Notes under the pieces: model-generated
Told to the model about the DNA's origin: nothing
Seen by the model: only the letters and a program-made list of their open reading frames with translations
Databases searched by the model: none
Shown here: positions 8,596 through 17,143 of the stretch, piece by piece
How positions within the stretch are numbered: position 1 is the first letter of the stretch
Layout: every line of letters begins with the position of its first letter
Made by a program: the position numbers and the translations under genes
DNA from: Chryseobacterium sp. H1D6B
GTDB lineage: Bacteria > Bacteroidota > Bacteroidia > Flavobacteriales > Weeksellaceae
Direction of reading: 5' to 3'
Length of the DNA: 64,000 bases
Assembly: GCF_029892445.1 (NCBI RefSeq)
Contig: NZ_JARXVJ010000001.1
Coordinates: 3,286,001-3,350,000, forward strand

Positions 8596-10506
8596 TTACT
8601 CTAACCTTTCATTTTTAATTTCTTCTACAATTTCAGGATTTAATAGTGTTGATATGTCTCCAAAATTGCTGAAGTCACCTTCTGCGATCTTTCTTAGAAT
8701 CCTACGCATAATCTTTCCAGAACGTGTTTTAGGCAGTCCGGAAACAAATTGTATCTTATCCAGTTTTGCAATCGGGCCGATCTGATCTGCAATTAATTGG
8801 TTGATTTCTTTCTTCAGGTTTTCTCTCTGGCGTCCTTCTCCAGTTTCTTTCAGGACTACAAAACCGTAGAGGGCATTTCCTTTAATATCGTGCGGATATC
8901 CTACAATCGCAGATTCAGCAACAGCCGGATGCTGGTTGATACTGTCTTCAATAGGAGCGGTTCCTAGATTATGTCCGGAAACAATAATAACATCGTCTAC
9001 ACGCCCTGTAATTCTGTAATAGCCCACTTCATCTCTTAAAGCACCGTCACCAGTGAAATATTTCCCTGGAAAAGCACTGAAATAGGTCTCTATATATCTT
9101 TGGTGGTCTCCCCAGATCGTTCTTGCAATCCCCGGCCATGGAAAACGGATACAGAGATTTCCCGTCACCTGATTTCCTGTGATCTCATTACGCTTGTCAT
9201 CCATTAAAACTGGCTGTATTCCGGGTAAAGGAAGCGTAGCATACGTTGGCTTGGTGGGAGTAATAAAAGGGAGCGGTGAAATCATAATTCCTCCTGTTTC
9301 TGTCTGCCACCAGGTATCAACAATAGGACATTTTTTCTTTCCTACATGATCATTGAACCAATGCCAGGCTTCATCATTAATGGGTTCTCCTACAGATCCA
9401 ATAACTTTTAAAGAGCTTAGATCATGTTTGTCTACCCATTCTGCACTTTCTTTTGCTAAAGAGCGGATCGCAGTAGGAGCGGTATAGAACTGAGTGATTT
9501 TATGTTTTTCAATAACTTCCCAGAAGCGGTCCGGTTCCGGATAGGTGGGAACTCCTTCAAATATTACGGTAGTCGCTCCGTTGCACAGCGGTCCGTAAAG
9601 AATATAAGAATGCCCCGTGATCCAGCCTATATCTGCGGTACACCAGTAGATGTCATTTTCTTGATAGTTAAAAATATTTTTAAACGTGTAAGCGGTATAC
9701 ACCATGTATCCAGCGCACGTGTGAAGCATTCCTTTTGGTTTTCCCGTAGAACCGGAAGTGTAAAGAATAAAAAGAGGGTCTTCAGCATCCATGATCACTG
9801 TTACGAAATCCGGAGAAGCTTTGTCGTACAGGTCAGACATCCAGTGATCTCTGCCTGCTTTCATTTTGATCTCGTTATGAGTTCTTTTTACCACTAATAC
9901 ATTCTCAATAGTCGGAGTTTTTTCTAAAGCTTCATCTACAATACTTTTTAAGTCTAAGACCTTATTTCCTCTATAGCTTCCGTCTGACGTGATAACAAGT
10001 TTGGCACCGCAGTCGTTCACTCTTGAAGCAACAGCTGCTGCTGAGAATCCAGCGAAAATTACTGAATGTACAGCACCTAATTTTGCACAGGCCAGCATTG
10101 TAACCGCTAATTCAGGGATCATGGGAAGATAAATACAGACACGGTCGCCTTTCTCAATACCCATATCTCTTAGGATATTGGCTGTTTTATTAACTCGGGT
10201 GTATAATTCGTTGTAAGAAATATGCAGAGCTTCTTCTTTTGGATCATTGGGTTCCCAGATGATGGCAGTTTTATCACCCCTTTCATTCAGGTGTCTGTCG
10301 ATACAGTTTTTTGTAATATTTAATTTAGCATTCTTAAACCAGGTAATTTTAGCTTCATTCATGTCGTATTTCACGACCTTGCTCCATCTTTGATACCACA
10401 CAAAGTTTTGATCAGCTATTTTGTCCCAGAATTTCTTAGGATTTTTAATAGACTTTTTATATTCTTCAAAATAATGCGGCAGATCTTCTATTACGTAATT
10501 TCTCAT
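8596..10506 (-). CDS. acsA: Acetate--CoA ligase (acetyl-CoA synthetase)
   Basis: 636 aa, close to the 640-650 aa usual for Acs. It activates acetate with ATP to acetyl-AMP and then acetyl-CoA. The phosphate-binding loop LYTSGSTGKPKG, the adenylate motif DTWWQTETGG and the C-terminal PKTRSGKIMRRILRKIAEG, carrying the lysine whose acetylation controls Acs in other bacteria, are all present. It lies 60 bp downstream of a second acyl-CoA synthetase on the same strand, with a receiver-domain gene further upstream. Substrate assignment to acetate rests on overall similarity. Confidence 0.93.
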   Translation of the reverse strand: MRNYVIEDLPHYFEEYKKSIKNPKKFWDKIADQNFVWYQRWSKVVKYDMNEAKITWFKNAKLNITKNCIDRHLNERGDKTAIIWEPNDPKEEALHISYNELYTRVNKTANILRDMGIEKGDRVCIYLPMIPELAVTMLACAKLGAVHSVIFAGFSAAAVASRVNDCGAKLVITSDGSYRGNKVLDLKSIVDEALEKTPTIENVLVVKRTHNEIKMKAGRDHWMSDLYDKASPDFVTVIMDAEDPLFILYTSGSTGKPKGMLHTCAGYMVYTAYTFKNIFNYQENDIYWCTADIGWITGHSYILYGPLCNGATTVIFEGVPTYPEPDRFWEVIEKHKITQFYTAPTAIRSLAKESAEWVDKHDLSSLKVIGSVGEPINDEAWHWFNDHVGKKKCPIVDTWWQTETGGIMISPLPFITPTKPTYATLPLPGIQPVLMDDKRNEITGNQVTGNLCIRFPWPGIARTIWGDHQRYIETYFSAFPGKYFTGDGALRDEVGYYRITGRVDDVIIVSGHNLGTAPIEDSINQHPAVAESAIVGYPHDIKGNALYGFVVLKETGEGRQRENLKKEINQLIADQIGPIAKLDKIQFVSGLPKTRSGKIMRRILRKIAEGDFSNFGDISTLLNPEIVEEIKNERLE

Positions 10507-10566
10507 ATTCCTTTGTTTTGAAATTTGAATTTTATTGATACATTAAATTTATATTTTATTTGCGGA

Positions 10567-12453
10567 TTAAGCCCTGTAATCCTCGATTTTTTCTTGTATT
10601 TCTTCAATTATTTTTTCATCATCTATCGTAGAAGGAATCTGGAATTCTTTACCGTCTAACAATGTTCTGATGAGTTTTCTTAAAATTTTTCCCGATCGGG
10701 TTTTAGGCAGCCGTTTCACAACCATTGCATTTTTTAAAAAAGCTACTGCGCCGATTTTCTCGCGGACCATCTTAATAATATCTTTTTCAAGATCTTCTTC
10801 AGAAATTACGGAACCATTCTTTAAAACTACCGCCGCAAAAGGAATCTGCCCTTTTAATTCATCGTCGATTCCTACAACAGCACATTCTGCGATAGCTGGA
10901 TGAGAAGAAACAATTTCCTCCATTTCTGAGGTGGAAAGCCGGTGTCCCGCAACATTGATCACATCATCCACTCTTCCTGTGATAAAAACATATCCGTCTT
11001 CATCTTTTATCGCGCCGTCTCCAGAAAAATAGTATCCTTTATACTGGGAGAGATAACTGTCTTGAAAACGCCCGTAATCCTTCCATATTCCCAGCAGTGC
11101 GCCCGGAGGAAGCGGCAGTTTTATAATTAAATAACCTTCTTGGTGTGCATCAAGTTCAAATCCGTTTTCATCGAAAATTTTAATATCATATCCGGGAATC
11201 GGCTTTCCGGCAGCAGCCCTTTTGATCTTATAATCTTCTGTAAAAGTCATTAAACCAAGCATCGGCCAGCCGGATTCTGTCTGCCACCAATGATCGATTG
11301 CTGGGACTCCGATATGTCTGCTGAACCAGTCTAGTGTCGCAACATCACAGCGTTCTCCTGCTAAAAACTGCTTTTTGAAGTGGGAGAGATCATATTTTTT
11401 TATGAGTTCTCCGTTCGGATCTTCTTTTTTTATTGCCCGGATCGCTGTAGGAGCAGTGAACATTGCAGAAACTTTGTATTCAGAGATGATTCTCCAAAAC
11501 GTTCCGGCATCTGGTGTCATAATAGGCTTTCCTTCAAAAATAATGGTCGTATTTCTGTTGATTAAAGGTCCATAAATACTGAAGCTGTGGCCTACAGCCC
11601 AACCAAAATCCGAAGCAGCCCAAAAGGTTTCTCCAGGTTCAATTCCATAAATATATTTCATGGAAAATTTCAAGGCGGTAGCGTAACCTCCGGTATCACG
11701 CACAATTCCTTTAGGTTTTCCTGTTGTTCCCGAGGTGTAAAGAAGATAAAGCGGATGAACAGCCTCTACGGAAATACAGGCTGCAGGCTCTGATTTTTCA
11801 ACCAGTTCTTCATAATCGATTAGTCCTTCAAACATTTCATGCTGGTTATCTACCAGTTTTCGGTTGTAGACAATAATGTGGCCTACTTTATCTTGAGCAA
11901 GTTCAATGGCTTTTTCAACAAGCGGTAAATAAGGAATCCTTTTAGAAATTTCTACGCCTGCTGTTGCTGTAATTAAAGCTTTGGGCTTGCAGTCGTCAAT
12001 CCTTACTACCAGCTCACGGGGAGCAAATCCTCCAAAGACGACATTGTGGATAACTCCGATTCTCGCACAGGCCAGCATGGCAAAAAGTGTCTGCGGAATC
12101 ATCGGCATATAAATAACTGCGGTATCTCCTTTTTTTAGTCCTAAAGAAGCCAGTCCTCCCGCAAATTTTGAAATTTCTTCTTTAGCTTGATTGAAAGTGT
12201 AGGTCTTTTTCTGGCTGGTAACTGGAGAATCATAAATAATAGCGGTCTGATCTCCAAATCCGTCTTCAATATGCTTATCAATGCATAAATAACACATATT
12301 GAGTTTCCCGTCAGAAAACCATTGGGTGTAGTTATTTTCATCTTGGGAAAGGGTTTGGGTAGGGAATTCAAACCAGCTGATTTGCTGAGCCTGCTCTTTC
12401 CAGAAATTCTCTTTGTCTTCTATACTTCTTCTAAATAAAGTATCTGCATCCAT
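10567..12453 (-). CDS. Propionyl-CoA synthetase-like acyl-CoA ligase
   Basis: 628 aa from the ATG at 12453. The frame extends to an earlier ATG at 12498, but that codon lies inside a dispersed repeat and MDADTLFRRSIEDKE begins the conserved domain, so the internal start is preferred. It has LLYTSGTTGKPKGIVRDTGG, HWWQTESGWP and PKTRSGKILRKLIRTL. The IVRDTGG and ESGWP variants are typical of the PrpE/ACSS3 branch rather than AcsA, suggesting propionate or another short-chain acid as substrate. It is followed by acsA, so one transcript may carry both activities. Confidence 0.85.
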   Translation of the reverse strand: MDADTLFRRSIEDKENFWKEQAQQISWFEFPTQTLSQDENNYTQWFSDGKLNMCYLCIDKHIEDGFGDQTAIIYDSPVTSQKKTYTFNQAKEEISKFAGGLASLGLKKGDTAVIYMPMIPQTLFAMLACARIGVIHNVVFGGFAPRELVVRIDDCKPKALITATAGVEISKRIPYLPLVEKAIELAQDKVGHIIVYNRKLVDNQHEMFEGLIDYEELVEKSEPAACISVEAVHPLYLLYTSGTTGKPKGIVRDTGGYATALKFSMKYIYGIEPGETFWAASDFGWAVGHSFSIYGPLINRNTTIIFEGKPIMTPDAGTFWRIISEYKVSAMFTAPTAIRAIKKEDPNGELIKKYDLSHFKKQFLAGERCDVATLDWFSRHIGVPAIDHWWQTESGWPMLGLMTFTEDYKIKRAAAGKPIPGYDIKIFDENGFELDAHQEGYLIIKLPLPPGALLGIWKDYGRFQDSYLSQYKGYYFSGDGAIKDEDGYVFITGRVDDVINVAGHRLSTSEMEEIVSSHPAIAECAVVGIDDELKGQIPFAAVVLKNGSVISEEDLEKDIIKMVREKIGAVAFLKNAMVVKRLPKTRSGKILRKLIRTLLDGKEFQIPSTIDDEKIIEEIQEKIEDYRA

Positions 12454-12493
12454 AGTAATAGCTGTTTTTTGTGTTTGATATTTGTTTTCACCC

Positions 12494-12662
12494 GTCATTC
12501 CGAGCGGAGCGAGGAATCTCCTTACTATTCTTAATTTCTCAATAATTCTTAACGGTTTAAAATTTTAATCATTAAGTTTTTATTTAAGCTGTTAAGAATA
12601 GTAAGTTTAATAATCTATTAAATTGAGATTCTTCACTGTACTTAAGATCCGTTCTGAATGAC
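12494..12662. repeat. MITE-like palindromic repeat (dispersed copy)
   Basis: A 169-bp element that begins GTCATTCCGAGCGGAGCG and ends in the inverted equivalent ATCCGTTCTGAATGAC. AT-rich inner arms (TTAATTTCTCAATAATTC ... CTGTTAAGAATAG) can fold back. It is an inverted, complete copy of the element arrayed at 22905-23699. It lies between the receiver gene and the acyl-CoA synthetase and supplies a spurious upstream ATG to the latter. Confidence 0.85.
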
Positions 12663-12736
12663 AGTGGTCTATGTACTGTCTTTTTATATTCTCATTCTTT
12701 TTGTTTTTTTTTCTCTTTATCCTTTTCTCTAAAAGT

Positions 12737-13099
12737 CTAGACCAACAGATTCTCGATCTGCTGGATCAGTTTTTTTATTGAAAAAGGTTTTGTGACATAT
12801 GCATCAATTCCTATTTCCATTTCTCTTTCAATCTCTTTTGGATTGTTTTTGGCACTCAGGAATATGACTTTGGTGTTTTTTAAATCTTCCTGCTCTTTAA
12901 TGATGTCTAATATGCTGTATCCATCAAGATTAGGCATTGAGACATCCAGCAGAATGACATCTGGAACCATTGTTTTTAAAAATTCTGCTACTTCGGTTCC
13001 GTTTCTTGCGATAAAAACTCCATATCCGTTTTTTTTTAAACTGTATTCCAGTGACATTAATATTTTATGTTCGTCATCGGCAATAATGATCTTTTTCAT
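12737..13099 (-). CDS. Stand-alone receiver-domain response regulator (CheY-like)
   Basis: 120 aa, a single REC domain with no output domain. The acidic pocket (IIADDEH), the phospho-acceptor Asp at about residue 52 (VILLDVSMPNLDGY), the Thr/Ser of FLSAK and the conserved Lys of VTKPFS are all present, so it should be phosphorylatable. It lies upstream of the two acyl-CoA synthetase genes on the same strand, separated by a repeat. Receiver proteins next to acs genes form acetate-responsive systems in some bacteria, but no kinase is visible here, so a link to acetate control is inference. Confidence 0.9.
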   Translation of the reverse strand: MKKIIIADDEHKILMSLEYSLKKNGYGVFIARNGTEVAEFLKTMVPDVILLDVSMPNLDGYSILDIIKEQEDLKNTKVIFLSAKNNPKEIEREMEIGIDAYVTKPFSIKKLIQQIENLLV

Positions 13100-13647
13100 A
13101 AAGAGTTTCTGTTACTGTTAAGCTTCATGTTTAGTTTTTTATTTTTAGGGAACATGATCATTAAGGGTATTTCAATCGCAGTGTTTTCGGCTTTTATTTC
13201 TTCTTAAAAGATGATGGTGTATGCTTTGCCAGAAAAATTTAATAGCCTGAATAACTGCTAAACTATCAAATATATAGAAATTATATCATTTGAAGCGGTG
13301 TTCAATTGAGAAGAAGATGTATCGAAGCTTTGAACTTTTTGTGGATATATGCTTTAAAAACTGAATTCTGATTTTAAGCTCTGCTCGGCCGGTTTTGGCT
13401 GTATGGGTATTGTTTGTCTGGATTCGAATTTTCAATCAAAGACCATTTAAAAATAGCAGCATTTACAGTAAGGGAATTTAGTATAGAACTTATGGTTATT
13501 TAATTAAAGTAAATATTTTATTCATAGATTATCAATTTTTTTTGGCTTTTATTTTGTGAATGACAAATTGTATTGAATAATTTGTTTATGAGAATTTGAT
13601 ATATAGTAATGGTAATACTATAGTTATTATTTAATAATGGTGAAATT
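13100..13647. other. Intergenic region without a recognised gene
   Basis: 548 bp, AT-rich, between two genes read on the minus strand. I see no ORF above about 50 codons, no tRNA and no clear hairpin terminator. It probably holds the receiver-gene promoter near its left end and is otherwise unexplained. Confidence 0.5.
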
Positions 13648-14067
13648 TTACCTATTTTTAAATCTTTCCCATTTGATAAGCATATACTTATCTGCAAATT
13701 CTGTAATAATCATTCCTGAATTTTTAAGATTTTTTTCCTGTGTAATGTATTCAATAAGTTCATGTTGTTTTAGGATTTTATAGACAGGATGGAATTCTGA
13801 ATGCGGTGGTCTTGCAATAGTATATTTTTTGATCCATGAGCTGATTGTCACATGAGAAACACCAATAACTCTTTCAATTTCCCGGTAGCTTAATCCTTCA
13901 AGATAGAGCTGTAAAGCTTTTATAACATAGTAATCATCTATTTTTTTTCCTAACTTTTTTACAGTGAAATAATAGGTGCAGTCTTTACATAGGAATCTTT
14001 GTTTTTCATTAATAATACCGCTTTTTACAATATTGGTACCGCTGCATTTTGGACATTTATTTTCCAT
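13648..14067 (-). CDS. InsA-like zinc-finger/HTH protein, likely a domesticated regulator
   Basis: 139 aa from MENKCPKC; an upstream ATG at 14103 would add 12 residues. The N-terminus has a four-Cys zinc finger (CPKCSGTNIVKSG ... RFLCKDC) and then an HTH (LEGLSYREIERVIGVSHVTI), the same order as IS1 InsA proteins. No transposase catalytic partner (InsB) or terminal inverted repeats flank it. It is divergent from the arginine cluster, with a perfect 8-8 palindrome in the shared intergenic space. I infer a DNA-binding regulator derived from a transposon protein. The C-terminal 50 residues are unrecognised. Confidence 0.75.
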   Translation of the reverse strand: MENKCPKCSGTNIVKSGIINEKQRFLCKDCTYYFTVKKLGKKIDDYYVIKALQLYLEGLSYREIERVIGVSHVTISSWIKKYTIARPPHSEFHPVYKILKQHELIEYITQEKNLKNSGMIITEFADKYMLIKWERFKNR

Positions 14068-14118
14068 ATATAAACTTTTAACAAATGTATAATAATTTAG
14101 CAAAATAATAAATCCTAA

Positions 14119-14137
14119 ATAAGATATATTATCTTAT
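14119..14137. promoter_or_regulatory. Perfect palindrome between the InsA-like gene and the arginine cluster
   Basis: ATAAGATA-TAT-TATCTTAT, an 8+3+8 perfect inverted repeat. It lies 52 bp upstream of the InsA-like gene and 35 bp upstream of the -33 box of the arginine promoter, a position suited to an operator acting on one or both genes. Confidence 0.65.
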
Positions 14138-14171
14138 AAAATAACTTAAAACAAAAATAATATCTTTAAAA

Positions 14172-14204
14172 TTTGTTTTATAAAGAATTTATATTTTAAA
14201 TTTG
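14172..14204 (+). promoter_or_regulatory. Promoter of the arginine cluster
   Basis: TTTG (14172-14175), 21-nt spacer, TAAATTTG (14197-14204), matching the Bacteroidota housekeeping promoter. The expected start site is about 15 nt before the ATG at 14226. Confidence 0.8.
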
Positions 14205-14225
14205 CAGAATAATTCAGATAAATAA

Positions 14226-14915
14226 ATGGAAATAGAAATTTCCTCATGCAAGCATTTGATGTACGTAAGTGAAATACAACAAGAAATGTATGATTCTGCA
14301 CAGAGGAGAGGAACGGGGATTGCGAAACGTTCCATAGAATATTTAAGCGGAAAGATTTTAAGCGGTAACGCTGTGGTCGCTACAGAAAATGGAGAATGGG
14401 TAGGATTCTGCTATATAGAAACGTGGTCGCACGGTCAGTTCGTAGCTAATTCAGGTCTCATTGTTTCTCCTAAATTCAGGAATAACGGAGCCGCGACCAA
14501 GATCAAGCACAGAGTTTTTGAATTGTCCAGAGAAAAATATCCCAATGCAAAAGTGTTTGGATTGACAACCGGGCTTGCGGTTATGAAAATCAACAGCGAT
14601 TTGGGATACCGTCCTGTAATTTATTCTGAACTGACACAAGATGAGGAATTTTGGAACGGATGCAAAAACTGTGTGAACTATGATATTTTAATGAAAAAGG
14701 AACGCAAAAACTGTCTGTGTACAGCAATGCTTTTTGTTCCTGATCATGATAAAGTAAATATAAAAGCTGGAAATACCCAGCCTGAAAAAGAATATAAAAA
14801 TGAAATAAACCGTGAGAAATTTGAGTTCTCAGAGCCAAAAGAATCCGGTGGATTTCAGATGACAATTAATAATAAAAAGGATACAGATGAAAAAGAAAGT
14901 AATCTTAGCGTTTAG
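14226..14915 (+). CDS. GNAT acyltransferase, candidate first enzyme of arginine synthesis
   Basis: 229 aa GNAT-fold protein. The acyl-CoA binding stretch is SGLIVSPKFRNNGAATKIK (about residues 76-94). It is the first gene of a full arginine operon that otherwise lacks argA or argJ, so it probably acylates glutamate; a succinyl donor is possible given the downstream carbamoyltransferase. Unusually it carries four cysteines (C146, C149, C163, C165; CKNC and CLC), a possible metal site, and a hydrophilic tail of about 50 residues. Its end overlaps argG by 29 bases. GNAT membership is clear; the reaction is inferred from context. Confidence 0.8.
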   Translation: MEIEISSCKHLMYVSEIQQEMYDSAQRRGTGIAKRSIEYLSGKILSGNAVVATENGEWVGFCYIETWSHGQFVANSGLIVSPKFRNNGAATKIKHRVFELSREKYPNAKVFGLTTGLAVMKINSDLGYRPVIYSELTQDEEFWNGCKNCVNYDILMKKERKNCLCTAMLFVPDHDKVNIKAGNTQPEKEYKNEINREKFEFSEPKESGGFQMTINNKKDTDEKESNLSV

Positions 14916-16083
14916 CGGCGGCCTCGATACCTCTTACTGTGCTAAATATCTTAGTGAAACATTAGGATATGAAGTATATGCAGTAACTGTAAATACAGGA
15001 GGGTTTTCTAAAGAAGAAGAAAAAGAACTGGAGAAGAAAGCTCTTAATTTAGGAGTAAAAGAGTACAGGTGTATCGACGCGCAGGAAGATTATTACAATT
15101 CGTGTGTTAAGTATCTGATTTTTGGGAACGTACTTAAAAATAATACATATCCGCTTTCAGTAAGCGCTGAACGGACGATCCAGGCCCAGAATATTGCAAA
15201 AGCAGCTTTGGAAATCGGAGCGGATGCAATTGCCCACGGAAGTACAGGAGCGGGAAATGACCAGGTGCGTTTTGATCTAATTTTTCAGGTGATGTGCCCG
15301 GATGTAGAAATCATTACTCCCATCCGTGATATGGCACTTTCCCGTGAGGAAGAAATTGAATTTCTGAAAAGCCACGGCTATGATATGGAATTCCAAAAAT
15401 CACAGTATTCTGTGAATAAAGGACTTTGGGGAACTTCGGTAGGAGGGAAAGAAACACTCACCTCTAGAAATTCATTACCCGAAGAAGCTTTTCCGTCTCA
15501 GATCAAAGTAACGCAGCCTTCAGAATTGGAGATTGAATTCAAAAATGGAGAAATTACAGCGGTGAACGGAGAAAATTTCGAACACGCAGTGAATGCAGTC
15601 CAGAAAATTGAACAGCTGGCTTCAGTTTACGGAATCGGCCGTGATATCCATGTAGGAGATACGATTGTTGGAATTAAAGGAAGAGTAGGATTTGAAGCAG
15701 CAGCTGCATCTGTCATTATTAAAGCTCATCATTTATTAGAAAAACACACCCTTTCTAAATATCAGCAGATGATGAAATCCCAGCTTTCCGACTGGTACGG
15801 AAACTGGCTTCATGAAGCATTGTTTTTAGATCCGGTGATGAGAAATATAGAATCTTTCTTAGCTGATTCTCAGGAAACGGTAAGCGGAAAAGTATTTATA
15901 ACATTGTATCCATACCGGTTTATTTTAAACGGAATTGAATCTGAGCATGATCTGATGTCGGATAAATTCGGAAGCTACGGAGAAGCGAACAGAGCGTGGA
16001 CTGGAGAAGATGTAAAAGGATATACGAAAATTGTAAGCAATTCACTGAATATCTATCACCAGATCAACGGAATGAAAATATGA
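14887..16083 (+). CDS. argG: Argininosuccinate synthase
   Basis: 398 aa, normal length. It joins citrulline and aspartate with ATP to give argininosuccinate. The N-terminal PP-loop LAFSGGLDTSYCAKYL binds ATP, and HGSTGAGNDQVRFD contacts the substrates. The ATG lies inside the end of the acyltransferase gene and the stop overlaps the argC start (ATGA), so translational coupling is likely on both sides. Confidence 0.95.
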   Translation: MKKKVILAFSGGLDTSYCAKYLSETLGYEVYAVTVNTGGFSKEEEKELEKKALNLGVKEYRCIDAQEDYYNSCVKYLIFGNVLKNNTYPLSVSAERTIQAQNIAKAALEIGADAIAHGSTGAGNDQVRFDLIFQVMCPDVEIITPIRDMALSREEEIEFLKSHGYDMEFQKSQYSVNKGLWGTSVGGKETLTSRNSLPEEAFPSQIKVTQPSELEIEFKNGEITAVNGENFEHAVNAVQKIEQLASVYGIGRDIHVGDTIVGIKGRVGFEAAAASVIIKAHHLLEKHTLSKYQQMMKSQLSDWYGNWLHEALFLDPVMRNIESFLADSQETVSGKVFITLYPYRFILNGIESEHDLMSDKFGSYGEANRAWTGEDVKGYTKIVSNSLNIYHQINGMKI

Positions 16084-17042
16084 AGACGGCAGGAATTGTA
16101 GGAGCAAACGGATATACAGGAAGTGAATTAGTACGTGTTTTAGCTTTTCATCCCAATGTCACATTGAGTTTTTTATATAGCCGGTCTAATTCGGGAACAA
16201 AAATTTCAGATTTGTACCCGGATTTAACGGCGGTTTGTGAAATGGATTTAACGGACAAGCCAGAAGAAGTTGATATTCTTTTCTTGTGTCTGCCTCATAA
16301 AGAAAGCCAGAATTGGTTAACACAGAACCCTGTTAATGATGAGACTTTAGTCATTGATTTGGGAAATGATTTTCGTTTGGAAGGGAGATTTGGAGAAAGA
16401 AATTTTATCTACGGATTACCGGAAATCAATAAAAAAAATCTTTTAAACTCTAAAAGTGTTGCCAACCCTGGATGTTTTGCCACTGCGATTCAGCTGGCAC
16501 TGCTTCCATTAGCTGAAAAAGGTGTATTGAATGAAGTTTACACCACAGGAATTACAGGTTCTACAGGTGCTGGACAGTCTTTGCAGGCGACCACTCATTT
16601 TACATGGAGGAATGACAATATTTCAGCTTACAAAACTTTGACCCATCAGCATGTGGATGAAATCTTACAGCAACTAGATACGCTTAATGATAAAAAAGTG
16701 AGTTTAAATTTTGTTCCGTGGAGAGGAGATTTTGCAAGAGGAATTTTTACCAGCTCAACAGTTAAATCAGACTTAGAGCTTTCAGATATTTATCAATTGT
16801 ATAAAGAGTTTTATGAAGATGAACCTTTTGTAAAGGTGAGTGAAAAAGCAATTGATTTAAAACAGGTTGTCAATACCAACCGCTGTGTGATTCATATAGA
16901 AAAGAATGAAAATGTTGTCGTTATTCATTCGGCGGTTGACAATTTGTTGAAAGGGGCTTCCGGACAGGCGGTGCAGAATATGAATATTGCAATGGGCTGG
17001 GAAGAGAATCTGGGATTGAATTTAAAACCTGCTGCATTTTAA
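16080..17042 (+). CDS. argC: N-acyl-gamma-glutamyl-phosphate reductase
   Basis: 320 aa from the ATG overlapping the argG stop; the frame is open further upstream, but MKTAGIVGANGYTGSEL is the true NADP-binding N-terminus. It reduces the acyl-glutamyl phosphate to the semialdehyde. The catalytic cysteine lies in VANPGCFATAIQLALLPL, and HQHVDEI and GDFARGIF are later family motifs. The product would be the N-acetyl or N-succinyl form depending on the first enzyme. Confidence 0.95.
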   Translation: MKTAGIVGANGYTGSELVRVLAFHPNVTLSFLYSRSNSGTKISDLYPDLTAVCEMDLTDKPEEVDILFLCLPHKESQNWLTQNPVNDETLVIDLGNDFRLEGRFGERNFIYGLPEINKKNLLNSKSVANPGCFATAIQLALLPLAEKGVLNEVYTTGITGSTGAGQSLQATTHFTWRNDNISAYKTLTHQHVDEILQQLDTLNDKKVSLNFVPWRGDFARGIFTSSTVKSDLELSDIYQLYKEFYEDEPFVKVSEKAIDLKQVVNTNRCVIHIEKNENVVVIHSAVDNLLKGASGQAVQNMNIAMGWEENLGLNLKPAAF

Positions 17043-17143
17043 AAATCAGTTGTCAGTAAGTTGATTGTCAATTTTAAATCAATTCAACTTTTGTTTCTTT
17101 TGCTTCAAGGCACAAGAAAATTAAAAAAATAATTAAAAAAGAA

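Noticed and set aside
13648..14103. IS1-family insertion sequence
   Set aside because: Only the InsA-like part is present; there is no InsB, no terminal inverted repeat and no target duplication.
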